Shown: piece by piece, positions 55,128-63,714 of the stretch
Position numbering within the stretch: position 1 is the first letter of the stretch
How the letters are laid out: each line of letters begins with the position of its first letter
Source of the DNA: Silvimonas terrae
GTDB taxonomy: Bacteria > Pseudomonadota > Gammaproteobacteria > Burkholderiales > Chitinibacteraceae
Assembly: GCF_014202765.1 (NCBI RefSeq)
Contig: NZ_JACHHN010000007.1
Span: forward strand, 26,101 to 90,100
Length of the DNA stretch: 64,000 bases
Direction of reading: 5' to 3'
The notes under the pieces: model-generated
What the model was told of the DNA's origin: nothing
The model's input: only the letters and a program-made list of their open reading frames with translations
The model's database searches: none
Translations under genes and position numbers: made by a program

Positions 55128-55993
55128 CCCTGAATGAATTGTTGATTGCGCCTGTCACGGACTTTGCCTTCATGCGCCGTGCGCTGGCTGGTTGTGTGGC
55201 GTTGGCGACCGGTTGTGCGCCCATGGGGGTGATGCTGGTGTTACGCCGGATGAGCCTGATGGGCGATGCACTCTCCCACGCCGTGCTGCCCGGTGCGGCG
55301 GTCGGTTTTATCTTTGGTGGTTTTGCCCTGCCCTGGCTGGCAGGTGGCGGTATTGCGGCCGGTTTGCTGGTTGCGCTGTTGGCGGGTCTGGCCAGCCGGT
55401 TTACCAGCCTGAATGAAGACGCCAGTTTTGCCGGCTTCTATCTGGTGTCACTGGCGGTGGGTGTAGTCCTCGTCTCGCGCTGGGGCAGCAATGTCGATCT
55501 CATTCACTTGCTGTTCGGCTCTGTGCTGGCGATTGATGACCCGGCCCTGTTGCTGCTGGCGTCTATTACCACCCTCACCCTGCTGTGGCTGGCCCTTAAT
55601 TACCGTGGCGTGATTCTGGAATGCGTTGATCCTGGTTACCTGGCCGTCAACGGCGGTCGCGGCAGCCGCTATCACCTGGGTTTGATGGTGCTGACGGTGT
55701 TCAACCTCGTAGCCGGTTTTCAGGCTATGGGCACGTTGATGGCCGTGGGCATGATGATGCTGCCTGCCACCATTGCCCGCCTGTGGGCCGATACGCTGGC
55801 GGGGCTGTTGCTGGCGGCGTGGCTATCGGGTCTGGCTGCCAGTGTGGTCGGCTTGCTGCTGTCGTATCACCTTAACCTGCCATCTGGCCCGGCCATTGTG
55901 CTGGTGGCGGGGGTGCTCTATCTGCTATCGCTGTGGCTGGCCCCGCATGGCTGGCTGGGCCGTCGTGCCAGCAAGACCCATCTGCAACACTAA
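55124..55993 (+). CDS. Metal ABC transporter permease
   Basis: A 289-residue membrane permease with about eight helices, ABC-3 family. Typical motif stretches are VLRRMSLMGDALSHAVLPGAAVGF near residue 45 and NLVAGFQAMGTLMAVGMMMLPA. It starts at ATG 55124, overlapping the ATPase stop (ATGA). It forms the channel for zinc or manganese uptake. The longer open frame from 55112 is not needed. Confidence 0.92.
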   Translation: MTLNELLIAPVTDFAFMRRALAGCVALATGCAPMGVMLVLRRMSLMGDALSHAVLPGAAVGFIFGGFALPWLAGGGIAAGLLVALLAGLASRFTSLNEDASFAGFYLVSLAVGVVLVSRWGSNVDLIHLLFGSVLAIDDPALLLLASITTLTLLWLALNYRGVILECVDPGYLAVNGGRGSRYHLGLMVLTVFNLVAGFQAMGTLMAVGMMMLPATIARLWADTLAGLLLAAWLSGLAASVVGLLLSYHLNLPSGPAIVLVAGVLYLLSLWLAPHGWLGRRASKTHLQH

Positions 55994-56009
55994 GCATCAA
56001 GGAAGCCCC

Positions 56010-56909
56010 ATGCCGCGTTTCGCCCATCTGCTCCGTTCTCTGGCCCTGTTCAGCCTGATCGCCCTGTCCGGCGTGGCCGGCGCGGCAGACCGCTTGCCGG
56101 TGGCGGTGAGCTTTTCGGTGCTGGGCGATCTGGTGCGGCAAGTGGGGGGCGAGCGGATCAGCACGGTGCAACTGGTTGGCCCGGATGAAGACGCACATGT
56201 GTATCAGCCCACGCCGGGTGCGATTGCCGAGGTCTCCCGCACCAAACTGTTCTTTGTGAATGGCTTGGGGCTGGAAGGCTGGCTGACGCGGCTGCAACAA
56301 GCGGCCAGTTATAAAGGTCAGGTCATCACCGTCAATCAGGGTGGCGATGCGTTAACCATGACCGAAGACGGCAAACGCGTGACTGATCCGCATACCTGGC
56401 AAGACCCGGCGCGTGTCAAAAACATGATTGAAGTGATCACCAGGGCACTGAGCAGTGCCGACCCGGCCGGCAGCGCTTATTACCGCCAGCGCGCTGACGC
56501 GTACCAGAAGCAACTGGATGCTCTGGCCACCTGGGCGAGCGCACAATTCAACACCATTGCGCCGGCCAAACGCGTGATCCTGACCTCGCACGATGCCTTT
56601 GGTTATCTGGGCCACCGCTTTGGCGTGAGAATTCTGGCACCGCAAGGCGTGTCGACCGATGCCGAACCCAGCGCCAAAGAAGTGGGTGATCTGGTGCGGC
56701 AGATTCGTGCCAGCGGCATCCGCGCGGTGTTCATGGAGAACGTCAGTAACCCGAAGATGATCCAGCAGATTGCCGCAGAAACCGGCACCACCGCCACAGC
56801 CCGGTTGTATTCGGATGCGCTGTCCAAAGAGGGCAGCGCAGATACTTATCTGAAGATGTACCGCCACAATGTGACGGTGCTGGTGGCAGGGATGAAGCTG
56901 AACAAGTGA
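56010..56909 (+). CDS. Metal ABC transporter substrate-binding protein
   Basis: A 299-residue periplasmic cluster A-I binding protein with a signal peptide (SLALFSLIALSGVAGAA). Metal ligands are likely the His in DEDAHVYQPTP, the His in DPHTWQDP, the His in LTSHDAFGY and an acidic residue near the C-terminus. There is no His-rich loop like that of E. coli ZnuA, which makes the N-terminal His-rich peptide in this operon more notable. The start is at ATG 56010 with AAGGAAG. Confidence 0.92.
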   Translation: MPRFAHLLRSLALFSLIALSGVAGAADRLPVAVSFSVLGDLVRQVGGERISTVQLVGPDEDAHVYQPTPGAIAEVSRTKLFFVNGLGLEGWLTRLQQAASYKGQVITVNQGGDALTMTEDGKRVTDPHTWQDPARVKNMIEVITRALSSADPAGSAYYRQRADAYQKQLDALATWASAQFNTIAPAKRVILTSHDAFGYLGHRFGVRILAPQGVSTDAEPSAKEVGDLVRQIRASGIRAVFMENVSNPKMIQQIAAETGTTATARLYSDALSKEGSADTYLKMYRHNVTVLVAGMKLNK

Positions 56910-56924
56910 AGCCGGAGCTGGACC

Positions 56925-56990
56925 GTAGGGTGGATTCGCGCAGCAATCCACGGGAGCAACGGTGGATTATCGCTTCACTCTGAATCCACC
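56925..56990. repeat. Copy of the GTAGGGTGGATT repeat
   Basis: Related to the element at 38690. It starts GTAGGGTGGATTCG, has an inner CAATCCACG / CGGTGGATT stem, and ends TGAATCCACC. The outer end is less perfect than in the first copy. It lies directly downstream of the metal-binding protein gene. Confidence 0.75.
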
Positions 56991-56997
56991 AGCCCCC

Positions 56998-57131
56998 GTA
57001 GCCCGGATGGCGCCGAAGGCGAGAATCCGGGTTGGCACCGTTCGCAATAGGCGTACCCCGGGACATGATCACCCTTCTTGCCGGCATCGCCCTCCCGGAT
57101 TCCCGGCCCGTTGGGCCTCCATCCGGGCTAC
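56998..57131. repeat. Dispersed repeat with GTAGCCCGGATGG ends
   Basis: A 134-base element whose ends GTAGCCCGGATGG and CCATCCGGGCTAC are perfect 13-base inverted repeats. The inner part has GAATCCGGG and CCCGGATTC. This type is widely dispersed in proteobacteria. It abuts the MocR gene stop and the previous repeat. Confidence 0.85.
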
Positions 57132-57133
57132 TG

Positions 57134-58561
57134 TCATGCCTTCGCCAGCTCCCGCTGCACTGTCCTGATCAATCGCCCTGTCTCAAACTTGATTTCTTCA
57201 TGATTGAGCCCGGCAAAACCCAGCATCCAGCCCTCGACCCTTTGCGGCCCCAGATGGGCACTGCGCAGATCACGGAGTTGCGTACCGGCCTGGCGCACGG
57301 CGGGCGTGAGCCGCGCCTCATGGCCTGGCGGCAACAAACCGGCGCACTGCAAACCACTTTCAAAGCCAACCAGCTGCAGTTCATCCGCCAGGGGTGCCAA
57401 AGCATCCAGCAAGCAATCCCGCCGACTGCGGTACAACAGCCGCATGCGGCGCAGGTGCGCGCCAAAATGGCCCTGGCGGATAAAGTCCGCCGTCACGGCT
57501 TGTTGCAAATAACTGCTATGACCATCACAGGCACGCCGGGCGCTGGTTAGCGCGGGCATCAAGGACTCCGGCGCGACTACATAGGCCAGCCGCAAACCCG
57601 GAAACAGCACCTTGCTGAAGGTGCCCACATAAAGCACGCAACCCGTATCATCCAGCCCTTGCAGTGCGGGCAGCGGCTTGTGATCGTACTGATATTCGCC
57701 GTCGTAATCGTCTTCGATAATCCAGGCTTTGTGCTGACGGGCCAGTGTCAGCAAGGCCATGCGCCGGGCCAGAGACATACGCATACCCAGCGGATACTGG
57801 TGAGATGGCGTGACATAAATCATGCGCGGCGACGGGCACGTGGCGTCCCAGGCCAGCCCTTCTTCATCCAGCGGCACGGGTTGCAAGACGGCGCCCGCTG
57901 CCTGCAACGCGGCTCGCGCACCGTGGTAGCCCGGGTCTTCCACCCACGCCGTATCGCCGGCATCCAGCAAAGTCAGCGCCAGCAACTGCAAGGCTTGTTG
58001 GGAGCTGGCCAGGATCATCACCTGGCCCGCGTGGCAGCGCACGCCACGAGACTGTGCCAGATAGGCCGCAATGGCCTGGCGCAACGGCAGACAACCTTGC
58101 GGATCTCCATATTCCATCAGCGCATTGTGGCTATCCTGACGCAGGATACGTGCCTGCAAGCCATTCCAGATTTCATGCGGAAAGGCGCGCATATCCGGAA
58201 TACACGCCCGCAAACCGGCATTGCCTTCGGCCTTGAGCGTGGTGCGCTGCATGGACAAACCGCGTTGCGACGGCCCGGCGATGGCCGTACCACCAGAAGC
58301 CCTGACCGGAAAACGCGCCAGTACGTCAATCGCCACAAAGGTGCCCGCGCCCACCTTGCGGCTGACATAACCCTCTGCTTCCAGCCTGGCGTAGGCGGCC
58401 TCGACCGTCACCCGCGCCACGCCCAGTTCTGCCGCCAGCGCGCGGGATGCCGGCAAACGCTGGCCAACGCCCAGATTGCCCTGCAGGATTTGCCCCCTGA
58501 TCTGGCGGCAAACCTGTTCCTGTAACGACACGCCAGCAGCGTCTTGCACAAGGAGTGACAT
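57134..58561 (-). CDS. MocR/PdxR-like regulator (GntR HTH fused to aminotransferase)
   Basis: A 475-residue regulator from ATG 58561 (AAGG upstream). The N-terminal GntR-type winged HTH contains SRALAAELGVARVTVEAAYARLEAEGYVSRKVGAGTFV. The rest is a class I aminotransferase fold with EDDYDGEYQYD and the PLP-lysine motif VGTFSKVLFPGLRLAYV. MocR proteins sense PLP or amino-acid metabolites and often control adjacent divergent genes, here the GNAT gene. Confidence 0.92.
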   Translation of the reverse strand: MSLLVQDAAGVSLQEQVCRQIRGQILQGNLGVGQRLPASRALAAELGVARVTVEAAYARLEAEGYVSRKVGAGTFVAIDVLARFPVRASGGTAIAGPSQRGLSMQRTTLKAEGNAGLRACIPDMRAFPHEIWNGLQARILRQDSHNALMEYGDPQGCLPLRQAIAAYLAQSRGVRCHAGQVMILASSQQALQLLALTLLDAGDTAWVEDPGYHGARAALQAAGAVLQPVPLDEEGLAWDATCPSPRMIYVTPSHQYPLGMRMSLARRMALLTLARQHKAWIIEDDYDGEYQYDHKPLPALQGLDDTGCVLYVGTFSKVLFPGLRLAYVVAPESLMPALTSARRACDGHSSYLQQAVTADFIRQGHFGAHLRRMRLLYRSRRDCLLDALAPLADELQLVGFESGLQCAGLLPPGHEARLTPAVRQAGTQLRDLRSAHLGPQRVEGWMLGFAGLNHEEIKFETGRLIRTVQRELAKA

Positions 58562-58650
58562 TGGCCTTATCCATCTATCCATAATGGCATCATATGAAAG
58601 ACCATTTTCACCCTAAACTGAGGCCGTTACCAACCCTGCGGACCAAAACA

Positions 58651-59373
58651 ATGCAAACGTGGCAAAACGATCTGGGTCAACCCGTGGGTGAACCGCTGCC
58701 CGGCTGGACCATGCCTGCTTTCCCGCCCCAACAGACCTTGAGTGGTTTTGGTTGCCGGCTGGAACCGTTGAACCCGGCCAGACACAGCAATGACTTGTGG
58801 CAGGCATTCAGCGCAGACACCGAAGGCCGCATGTGGGGTTATCTGACGGTGGGGCCGTTTGCCAGCCAGGCAGAACTGGACCAATGGCTGCGCCTGCTGG
58901 CCAGCAAGCCCGATCCACAACCGTATGCCATTGTCGATGCCGAAACCGGCAAGGCGCATGGCGTGATCTGCTATCTGCGCATTGCGCCAGAATCAGCAAG
59001 TATCGAGGTGGGCTGGGTCACGTTCTCTCCCCGTTTGCAGCAGACCACGCTGGCCACTGCCGCGCAGTTCTTGCTGATGCGCAATGCCTTTGCGCTGGGA
59101 TACCGCCGCTACGAGTGGAAATGTAACGCGCTCAATCTGCCTTCGCACAAGGCGGCAGAACGGCTGGGGTTTACGTTTGAGGGGATTTTTCGCCAGGCCA
59201 CCATCAACAAGGGCCGCAATCGCGATACCACGTGGCTATCGATGCTGGATAAAGAATGGGTCCGGCTGGAACCGGCCTATCTGCAATGGCTGGATGCAAA
59301 CAACTTTGATGCAGATGGTCGGCAGCGGATCAGTCTGTCTGACCTGACCCGCGCAGCGCTGGCGGCTGATTGA
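58651..59373 (+). CDS. GNAT-family N-acetyltransferase
   Basis: A 240-residue acetyltransferase. The N-terminus has an extra roughly 70 residues, then a GNAT core (YAIVDAETGKAHGVICYLRI, IEVGWVTFSPRLQ, NLPSHKAAERLGFTFEGIFRQ). It resembles the RimJ/RimL type. The acetyl acceptor is unknown. I start at ATG 58651. Its 3' end overlaps the convergent thioesterase by 44 bases. It is divergent from the MocR regulator. Confidence 0.88.
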   Translation: MQTWQNDLGQPVGEPLPGWTMPAFPPQQTLSGFGCRLEPLNPARHSNDLWQAFSADTEGRMWGYLTVGPFASQAELDQWLRLLASKPDPQPYAIVDAETGKAHGVICYLRIAPESASIEVGWVTFSPRLQQTTLATAAQFLLMRNAFALGYRRYEWKCNALNLPSHKAAERLGFTFEGIFRQATINKGRNRDTTWLSMLDKEWVRLEPAYLQWLDANNFDADGRQRISLSDLTRAALAAD

Positions 59374-59809
59374 GGCGCACGGCGACGTAAACACCGTGGA
59401 ACGTAGCGGCCGGCTGATTGCTGGCCGTTCTGACTTCGACCGAGACCGCCAGCCGGCCTTTGCCACGACGCACGTACATGCGCTCAAAGGCGGCCAGATC
59501 ATCGGCTACGGGGGGCAGAACATGCGCGGTAAAGTCGCTGGCAATCGGCAGTACAAAATCAGTAGCGCCAGACTGGATGACCACGTCTGCACCCTCGCCC
59601 GCGACCACATTCACCGCCATCCAGCCGGCAATGGTCGCCAGGGTAGAGATACTGCCACCAAAGGCAGTGGCGTGATCGTTGCGATTGAGTTCAAACGGCG
59701 CCGCCAGATGCCAGGCGGCTTGCTCGCCCGCGACGGATACCTGCATGGCCGCCAGCACCGGAAACCCGGTGACCAGCCGCCGCTGCCAGTACTGCGCAAA
59801 TATGCTCAC
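59330..59809 (-). CDS. Hotdog-fold thioesterase (YiiD C-terminal domain-like)
   Basis: A 159-residue stand-alone hotdog protein. HATAFGGSISTLATIAGW and the preceding APFELNRNDH match the thioesterase domain that forms the C-terminal half of YiiD/FabY. It probably hydrolyses or condenses acyl-thioesters. It begins two bases after the rhlE stop, so it is in an operon with rhlE. The convergent GNAT gene overlaps its end. Confidence 0.82.
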   Translation of the reverse strand: MSIFAQYWQRRLVTGFPVLAAMQVSVAGEQAAWHLAAPFELNRNDHATAFGGSISTLATIAGWMAVNVVAGEGADVVIQSGATDFVLPIASDFTAHVLPPVADDLAAFERMYVRRGKGRLAVSVEVRTASNQPAATFHGVYVAVRLNQPPALRGSGQTD

Positions 59810-59811
59810 GC

Positions 59812-61236
59812 TCAGGACCCGGACTGGTTCACCGGGGTACGGGGTGGCAGGAACAGGGCGGCAATCTGTTTGGGACGATTGCGGCCAACGAGCGGTGCGT
59901 CCGGCATTTCCGCCGGCCCGGTACGGACGCTGCCGCCCAGTGCCGGGGTCTGGTTGCGTACCGGTGCCATGCCTGGCTTGGGGGCCCGGCGCTCACGGTC
60001 TGCATTGCGATCGTGGCGATCGCCGCGCTCTACACGGTCAGCACGCTCCGGGCGCTCGCTGCGCTCGGCACGGGCCGGCGGCTCTACATGCGTGCCCGGC
60101 GAGAAACCCGGCACCGGCGTCAGCTGGAAATTCTTCTTGATCAGTTTCTGGATGCCGAGAAAGGCTTTTTCTTCACCCGGATCCACCAGCGAGATGGCAA
60201 TCCCCTTGGCGCCCGCGCGACCAGTACGGCCAATGCGGTGGACGTAGTCTTCCGGGTTGCCTGGCAACTCAAAGTTCACCACATACGGCAGTTCGGTGAT
60301 GTCCAGGCCACGGGCGGCGACGTCGGTTGCCACCATGACCTTGATCCGGTTTTCCTTGAATGCAGCCAGCGCTTCCATCCGCGCTTTCTGGTCGCGGTCG
60401 CCGTGGACGGCTTCTACCGCAAAACCTTCACGCTTGAGATCACGCGCCAGTTGATCAGCGCCTTGTTTGGTGCGGGTGAACACAATCACTTGCTGCATGT
60501 CTTGCGTGCGGATCAGATGCGCCAGCAAGGCTTTTTTGCGATGGGTTTCACACGGATGCAGAATCTGTTCAACGTTATCGTTGGTGGCGTTCTGGCGGGC
60601 CACCTCAACCGTGACCGGCTCGTGCAGGAAATCAGCCACCAGCTTTTTGATTTCTGGCGAGAACGTGGCGGAGAACAGCAGCGTCTGCTTGCGGTTAACC
60701 AGCAGATCCATAATGCGGCGGATATCCGGGATGAAACCCATATCCAGCATGCGGTCGGCTTCGTCCAGCACCAGAATCTCGACTTGCGAGAGGTTCACGG
60801 TTTTCTGCTGCACGTGATCAAGCAAGCGGCCCGGTGTGGCGACCAGAATTTCTACGCCGCCACGCAGCGCCGGAATCTGGCCGTTGATATCAACCCCGCC
60901 GTAGACCACGTGGCTACGCAGCGCCTGATGCTTGCTGTAGGTTTTGACCGATTCGGCCACCTGATCCGCCAGTTCACGGGTCGGGGTCAGGATCAGGGCA
61001 CGCAACTGGTGGCGGGCCGGAGAAACACTGGTGTTGGCGTGCGGTGCCAGGCGGGTCAGGATGGGCAGCGTAAAAGCGGCCGTCTTGCCGGTACCGGTCT
61101 GCGCCGCACCCAGTACATCCTTGCCTTCCAGCACGACAGGAATGGCTTGCGCCTGGATCGGGGTCGGGCTCTCATAGCCTTGTTCTTCAACTGCTTTGAG
61201 TACTGCGGGCGCCAGCCCCAACGTTGCAAAAGTCAT
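59812..61236 (-). CDS. rhlE: DEAD-box RNA helicase RhlE
   Basis: A 474-residue RNA helicase. Motifs in order: Q motif near the start, GAAQTGTGKTAAF, PTRELADQV, VLDEADRMLDMGF, SATF, ATDVAARGLDI and HRIGRTGRAG. The C-terminal tail is rich in Arg, Glu and Asp repeats (RSERPERADRVERGDRHDR), typical of a disordered RNA-binding tail. It acts in ribosome maturation and RNA decay. The 522-base gap upstream is unusually long. Confidence 0.93.
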   Translation of the reverse strand: MTFATLGLAPAVLKAVEEQGYESPTPIQAQAIPVVLEGKDVLGAAQTGTGKTAAFTLPILTRLAPHANTSVSPARHQLRALILTPTRELADQVAESVKTYSKHQALRSHVVYGGVDINGQIPALRGGVEILVATPGRLLDHVQQKTVNLSQVEILVLDEADRMLDMGFIPDIRRIMDLLVNRKQTLLFSATFSPEIKKLVADFLHEPVTVEVARQNATNDNVEQILHPCETHRKKALLAHLIRTQDMQQVIVFTRTKQGADQLARDLKREGFAVEAVHGDRDQKARMEALAAFKENRIKVMVATDVAARGLDITELPYVVNFELPGNPEDYVHRIGRTGRAGAKGIAISLVDPGEEKAFLGIQKLIKKNFQLTPVPGFSPGTHVEPPARAERSERPERADRVERGDRHDRNADRERRAPKPGMAPVRNQTPALGGSVRTGPAEMPDAPLVGRNRPKQIAALFLPPRTPVNQSGS

Positions 61237-61501
61237 CCTGCGCTTACTCCACCAAACAAAAGATCCGGCTTGAAACCGGTAGTGATACCAGAGTGACTGG
61301 CTAGAAACTCTGGATAATCAAAGAGTTTATCACGATTCAGCTGACAAGCGCTGGTTTTGGGCGCCGGCCCGTCAGCAGATTGCTTACGCCTGGCCCTTCC
61401 ACCCCGCCGCATCGCCCAACTCAATCATACATGATTGACACAATGTAAAGAGTTGCCTCTTTTTTGGGCAACTATGACACATACATAGAAAACCCTGTCC
61501 C
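61237..61501. other. Non-coding leader/gap upstream of rhlE
   Basis: 265 bases with no convincing gene. It is AT-richer than the surroundings and contains the imperfect repeat GTTGCC...GGGCAAC near 61450-61480 and probable rhlE promoter elements on the minus strand. Cold-shock helicases often have long 5' leaders, which could explain its length (inference). Confidence 0.4.
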
Positions 61502-61664
61502 TCATAATGGAACCCATCTCCTGACCAGCCTGTTGCGCCCGGCAGAGCGCAATGCCCGCAGGGCTGGTTTAACTGAATAAAGTCTCCGTTTGGCGGGTTG
61601 CAAACTGCCCTGATCGTGTCGCATGCCCCCGCATGTCATGCTCTGCGCAGTACGCATTACAGCC
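61502..61664 (+). ncRNA. Candidate structured small RNA
   Basis: The approximate body of a transcript ending at the strong terminator at 61665. A CATAAT hexamer (about 61503) could be a -10 box. Downstream, CCAGCC...GGCTGG (about 61525-61567) encloses TTGCGC / GCGCAA, and further stems follow (GCATG / CATGC). No plus-strand gene explains the terminator, as rhlE is on the minus strand. The ends are approximate and no known RNA family is recognised. Confidence 0.45.
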
Positions 61665-61698
61665 ATGGCCCTGCAACTCCTGCAGGGCCATTTTTTTT
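61665..61698 (+). terminator. Strong orphan Rho-independent terminator
   Basis: A perfect 11-base stem ATGGCCCTGCA (61665-61675) with TGCAGGGCCAT (61681-61691), loop ACTCC, followed by a run of T residues. No plus-strand gene ends before it, so it implies an unannotated plus-strand transcript. Confidence 0.88.
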
Positions 61699-61758
61699 GC
61701 CGACCCAGCACGTCAATCTTGTATCATTGAGATAGTCCATCATCTCAAAATTGCACGC

Positions 61759-62373
61759 ATGACCTTCTCACCGCTGGTTTTAACCGATGACGACACCCTC
61801 AAACGCTGGACGCGCGGCCAAATACTGGACATCCCCGCCCTCTCCCGCAGCTTTGTGCTGACCAATGACTGGGATACCGCCCGCAGTGGCGACCACCCGG
61901 ACGCCTACCGCGATGGCGAAGCCTGGCTCTCACGCGATACGCAATACCTGCCGCGGCTCAATTTCCGTGTCACCACTGCCATTTCCCTACCCGCCCGCTG
62001 CCCTGCGCCGGCCGGCTTCATGAGTGGTGTGTACTGGCATGATGCCCAGAGTGGCATTCAAGTACGCCGCGATGGTTTCCGGGCTTTTCCGCCCGCGCGC
62101 CGCAAACCGCAGCCGGGGCTGACGAGCGAAGGCAAGATCGTGATCCACACCAGGCACCCGCGTACGCAGGAGGCCATCACCCGCCTGGCAGAACGCCTTG
62201 GCGCCAGTGAGCAAACCTTGCTGCTGGACGCCCTGTACACCGGGCTGGCGCAGATCGCCGGCTCCCGGCTGGACCCGGTACGCGCCCAGGCTTTTCTCAA
62301 GGCATTCAGCGTCACCCAGGCCATCGACAAAGCCGATCACGAACCTGGCCTTGACCTTTTTTCGGTGCTCTGA
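61759..62373 (+). CDS. Hypothetical protein
   Basis: A 204-residue cytoplasmic protein beginning at ATG 61759. It has charged N-terminal and basic central regions (VRRDGFRAFPPARRKPQPG), and a C-terminal helical part EAITRLAERLGASEQTLLLDALYTGLAQI. No cysteines or membrane segments stand out and I do not recognise a family. It lies alone between the structured RNA region and ilvE. The long upstream in-frame extension to 61633 overlaps the terminator and is not used. Confidence 0.65.
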   Translation: MTFSPLVLTDDDTLKRWTRGQILDIPALSRSFVLTNDWDTARSGDHPDAYRDGEAWLSRDTQYLPRLNFRVTTAISLPARCPAPAGFMSGVYWHDAQSGIQVRRDGFRAFPPARRKPQPGLTSEGKIVIHTRHPRTQEAITRLAERLGASEQTLLLDALYTGLAQIAGSRLDPVRAQAFLKAFSVTQAIDKADHEPGLDLFSVL

Positions 62374-62524
62374 CCGCCAGGCAAACTTTGCAGCCAGCAA
62401 CATTTGCCACGCCAGCCTTGTTGCACCGCACGTCACAAGCCCATACAGATGGGCTAGAGGTAGTATCGTCTGTTCGGTTACAATCGAAGACTTTCCATCA
62501 CCGATCCAGGCAGGAGAAACACCC

Positions 62525-63448
62525 ATGTCGATGGCTGACCGCGACGGCGTCATCTGGTACGACGGCAAACTGGTGGAGTGGCGCGATGCGACCACCCACG
62601 TCCTGACCCACACGCTGCATTACGGCCTTGGTGTATTTGAAGGTGTGCGCGCCTACGAAACCCCGAACGGCCCGGCCATCTTCCGCCTGCAGGATCACAC
62701 GGATCGCCTGTTCCGCTCTGCCCACATCCTGGGCATGAAGCTGCCGTACACCAAAGAACAACTCAACGCGGCCCAACTGGCCGTGGTGAAAGAAAACGGC
62801 CTGAAGTCCTGCTATCTGCGTCCGATGGCGTTCTATGGCGCCGGCAAACTGGGCGTGGCCCCGCCGGTCGATGATGTGCACGTGATCGTGGCCGCCTGGC
62901 CATGGGGTGCTTACCTGGGCGCAGATGGCCTGGAGAAAGGCATCCGCGTGAAGACTTCCAGCTTCACCCGTCACCACGTCAACATCACCATGTGTAAAGC
63001 CAAGGCCAACGGCAATTACATGAACTCCATCCTCGCCAACACCGAAGCCACCCGCGACGGTTACGACGAAGCCCTGCTGCTGGATGCAGAAGGCTACGTG
63101 GCCGAAGGCTCCGGCGAGAACGTGTTCATTGTGCGTAAAGGCAAGATCTACACGCCGGACCTGACCAGCGCGCTGGAAGGCATTACCCGCGACACCATCG
63201 TGCAACTGGCCGAAGAACACAATATTCCGGTGATCGAAAAGCGTATCACCCGTGATGAAGTCTATAGTGCCGATGAAGCGTTCTTTACCGGCACCGCCGC
63301 TGAAGTGACGCCGATCCGTGAACTGGATGGCCGCACCATCGGTGAAGGCCGCCGTGGCCCGATTACCGAACTCTTGCAGAGCCGTTACTTTGCCAGCGTG
63401 AAGGGCCAGGAAGGCTCGCGCGCTGAGTGGCTGACCCTCGTCAAGTGA
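62525..63448 (+). CDS. ilvE: Branched-chain amino acid aminotransferase IlvE
   Basis: Transaminates isoleucine, leucine and valine. It has 307 residues, class IV aminotransferase. The PLP-binding Lys160 lies in CKAKANGNYMNS; the substrate-loop motifs RPMAFYGAG and EGSGENVFIV are intact. It starts at ATG 62525 behind AGGAGA. The next gene, a zf-CHCC protein, follows after 11 bases, as in Neisseria. Confidence 0.95.
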   Translation: MSMADRDGVIWYDGKLVEWRDATTHVLTHTLHYGLGVFEGVRAYETPNGPAIFRLQDHTDRLFRSAHILGMKLPYTKEQLNAAQLAVVKENGLKSCYLRPMAFYGAGKLGVAPPVDDVHVIVAAWPWGAYLGADGLEKGIRVKTSSFTRHHVNITMCKAKANGNYMNSILANTEATRDGYDEALLLDAEGYVAEGSGENVFIVRKGKIYTPDLTSALEGITRDTIVQLAEEHNIPVIEKRITRDEVYSADEAFFTGTAAEVTPIRELDGRTIGEGRRGPITELLQSRYFASVKGQEGSRAEWLTLVK

Positions 63449-63459
63449 GTGACAAGAAC

Positions 63460-63666
63460 ATGAGCGAACTCAAAGAAAACACCCAGCGCGTGATTGAAGT
63501 CGGCGCCGCCGACCTGCCGTTGCATTGCCCGATGCCGGACATGATGAAATGGAACGCGCACCCGCGCGTCTTCCTGCCCATCGACCGCACCGGCGAAGCG
63601 CTGTGCCCGTATTGCGGCACCCAGTACCGTTTGAAGGCCGGCGAAGTCATTAGCGGCCATCACTGA
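63460..63666 (+). CDS. zf-CHCC zinc-finger protein
   Basis: A 68-residue protein with a CHCC zinc finger: HCPMPDMMKWNAHPRVFLPI followed by LCPYCGTQYRL. This matches the zf-CHCC family related to mitochondrial NDUFS6, often encoded after ilvE in betaproteobacteria. Its role is unknown. The gene ends 21 bases before a terminator. Confidence 0.88.
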   Translation: MSELKENTQRVIEVGAADLPLHCPMPDMMKWNAHPRVFLPIDRTGEALCPYCGTQYRLKAGEVISGHH

Positions 63667-63686
63667 GCATTGCTCAGGTTGCAGAC

Positions 63687-63714
63687 AAAACGGCGCATTG
63701 CGCCGTTTTGTTAT
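63687..63714 (+). terminator. Terminator after the zf-CHCC gene
   Basis: Stem AAAACGGCGCA / TGCGCCGTTTT with a very short loop, followed by T residues. It ends the ilvE operon. Confidence 0.88.
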
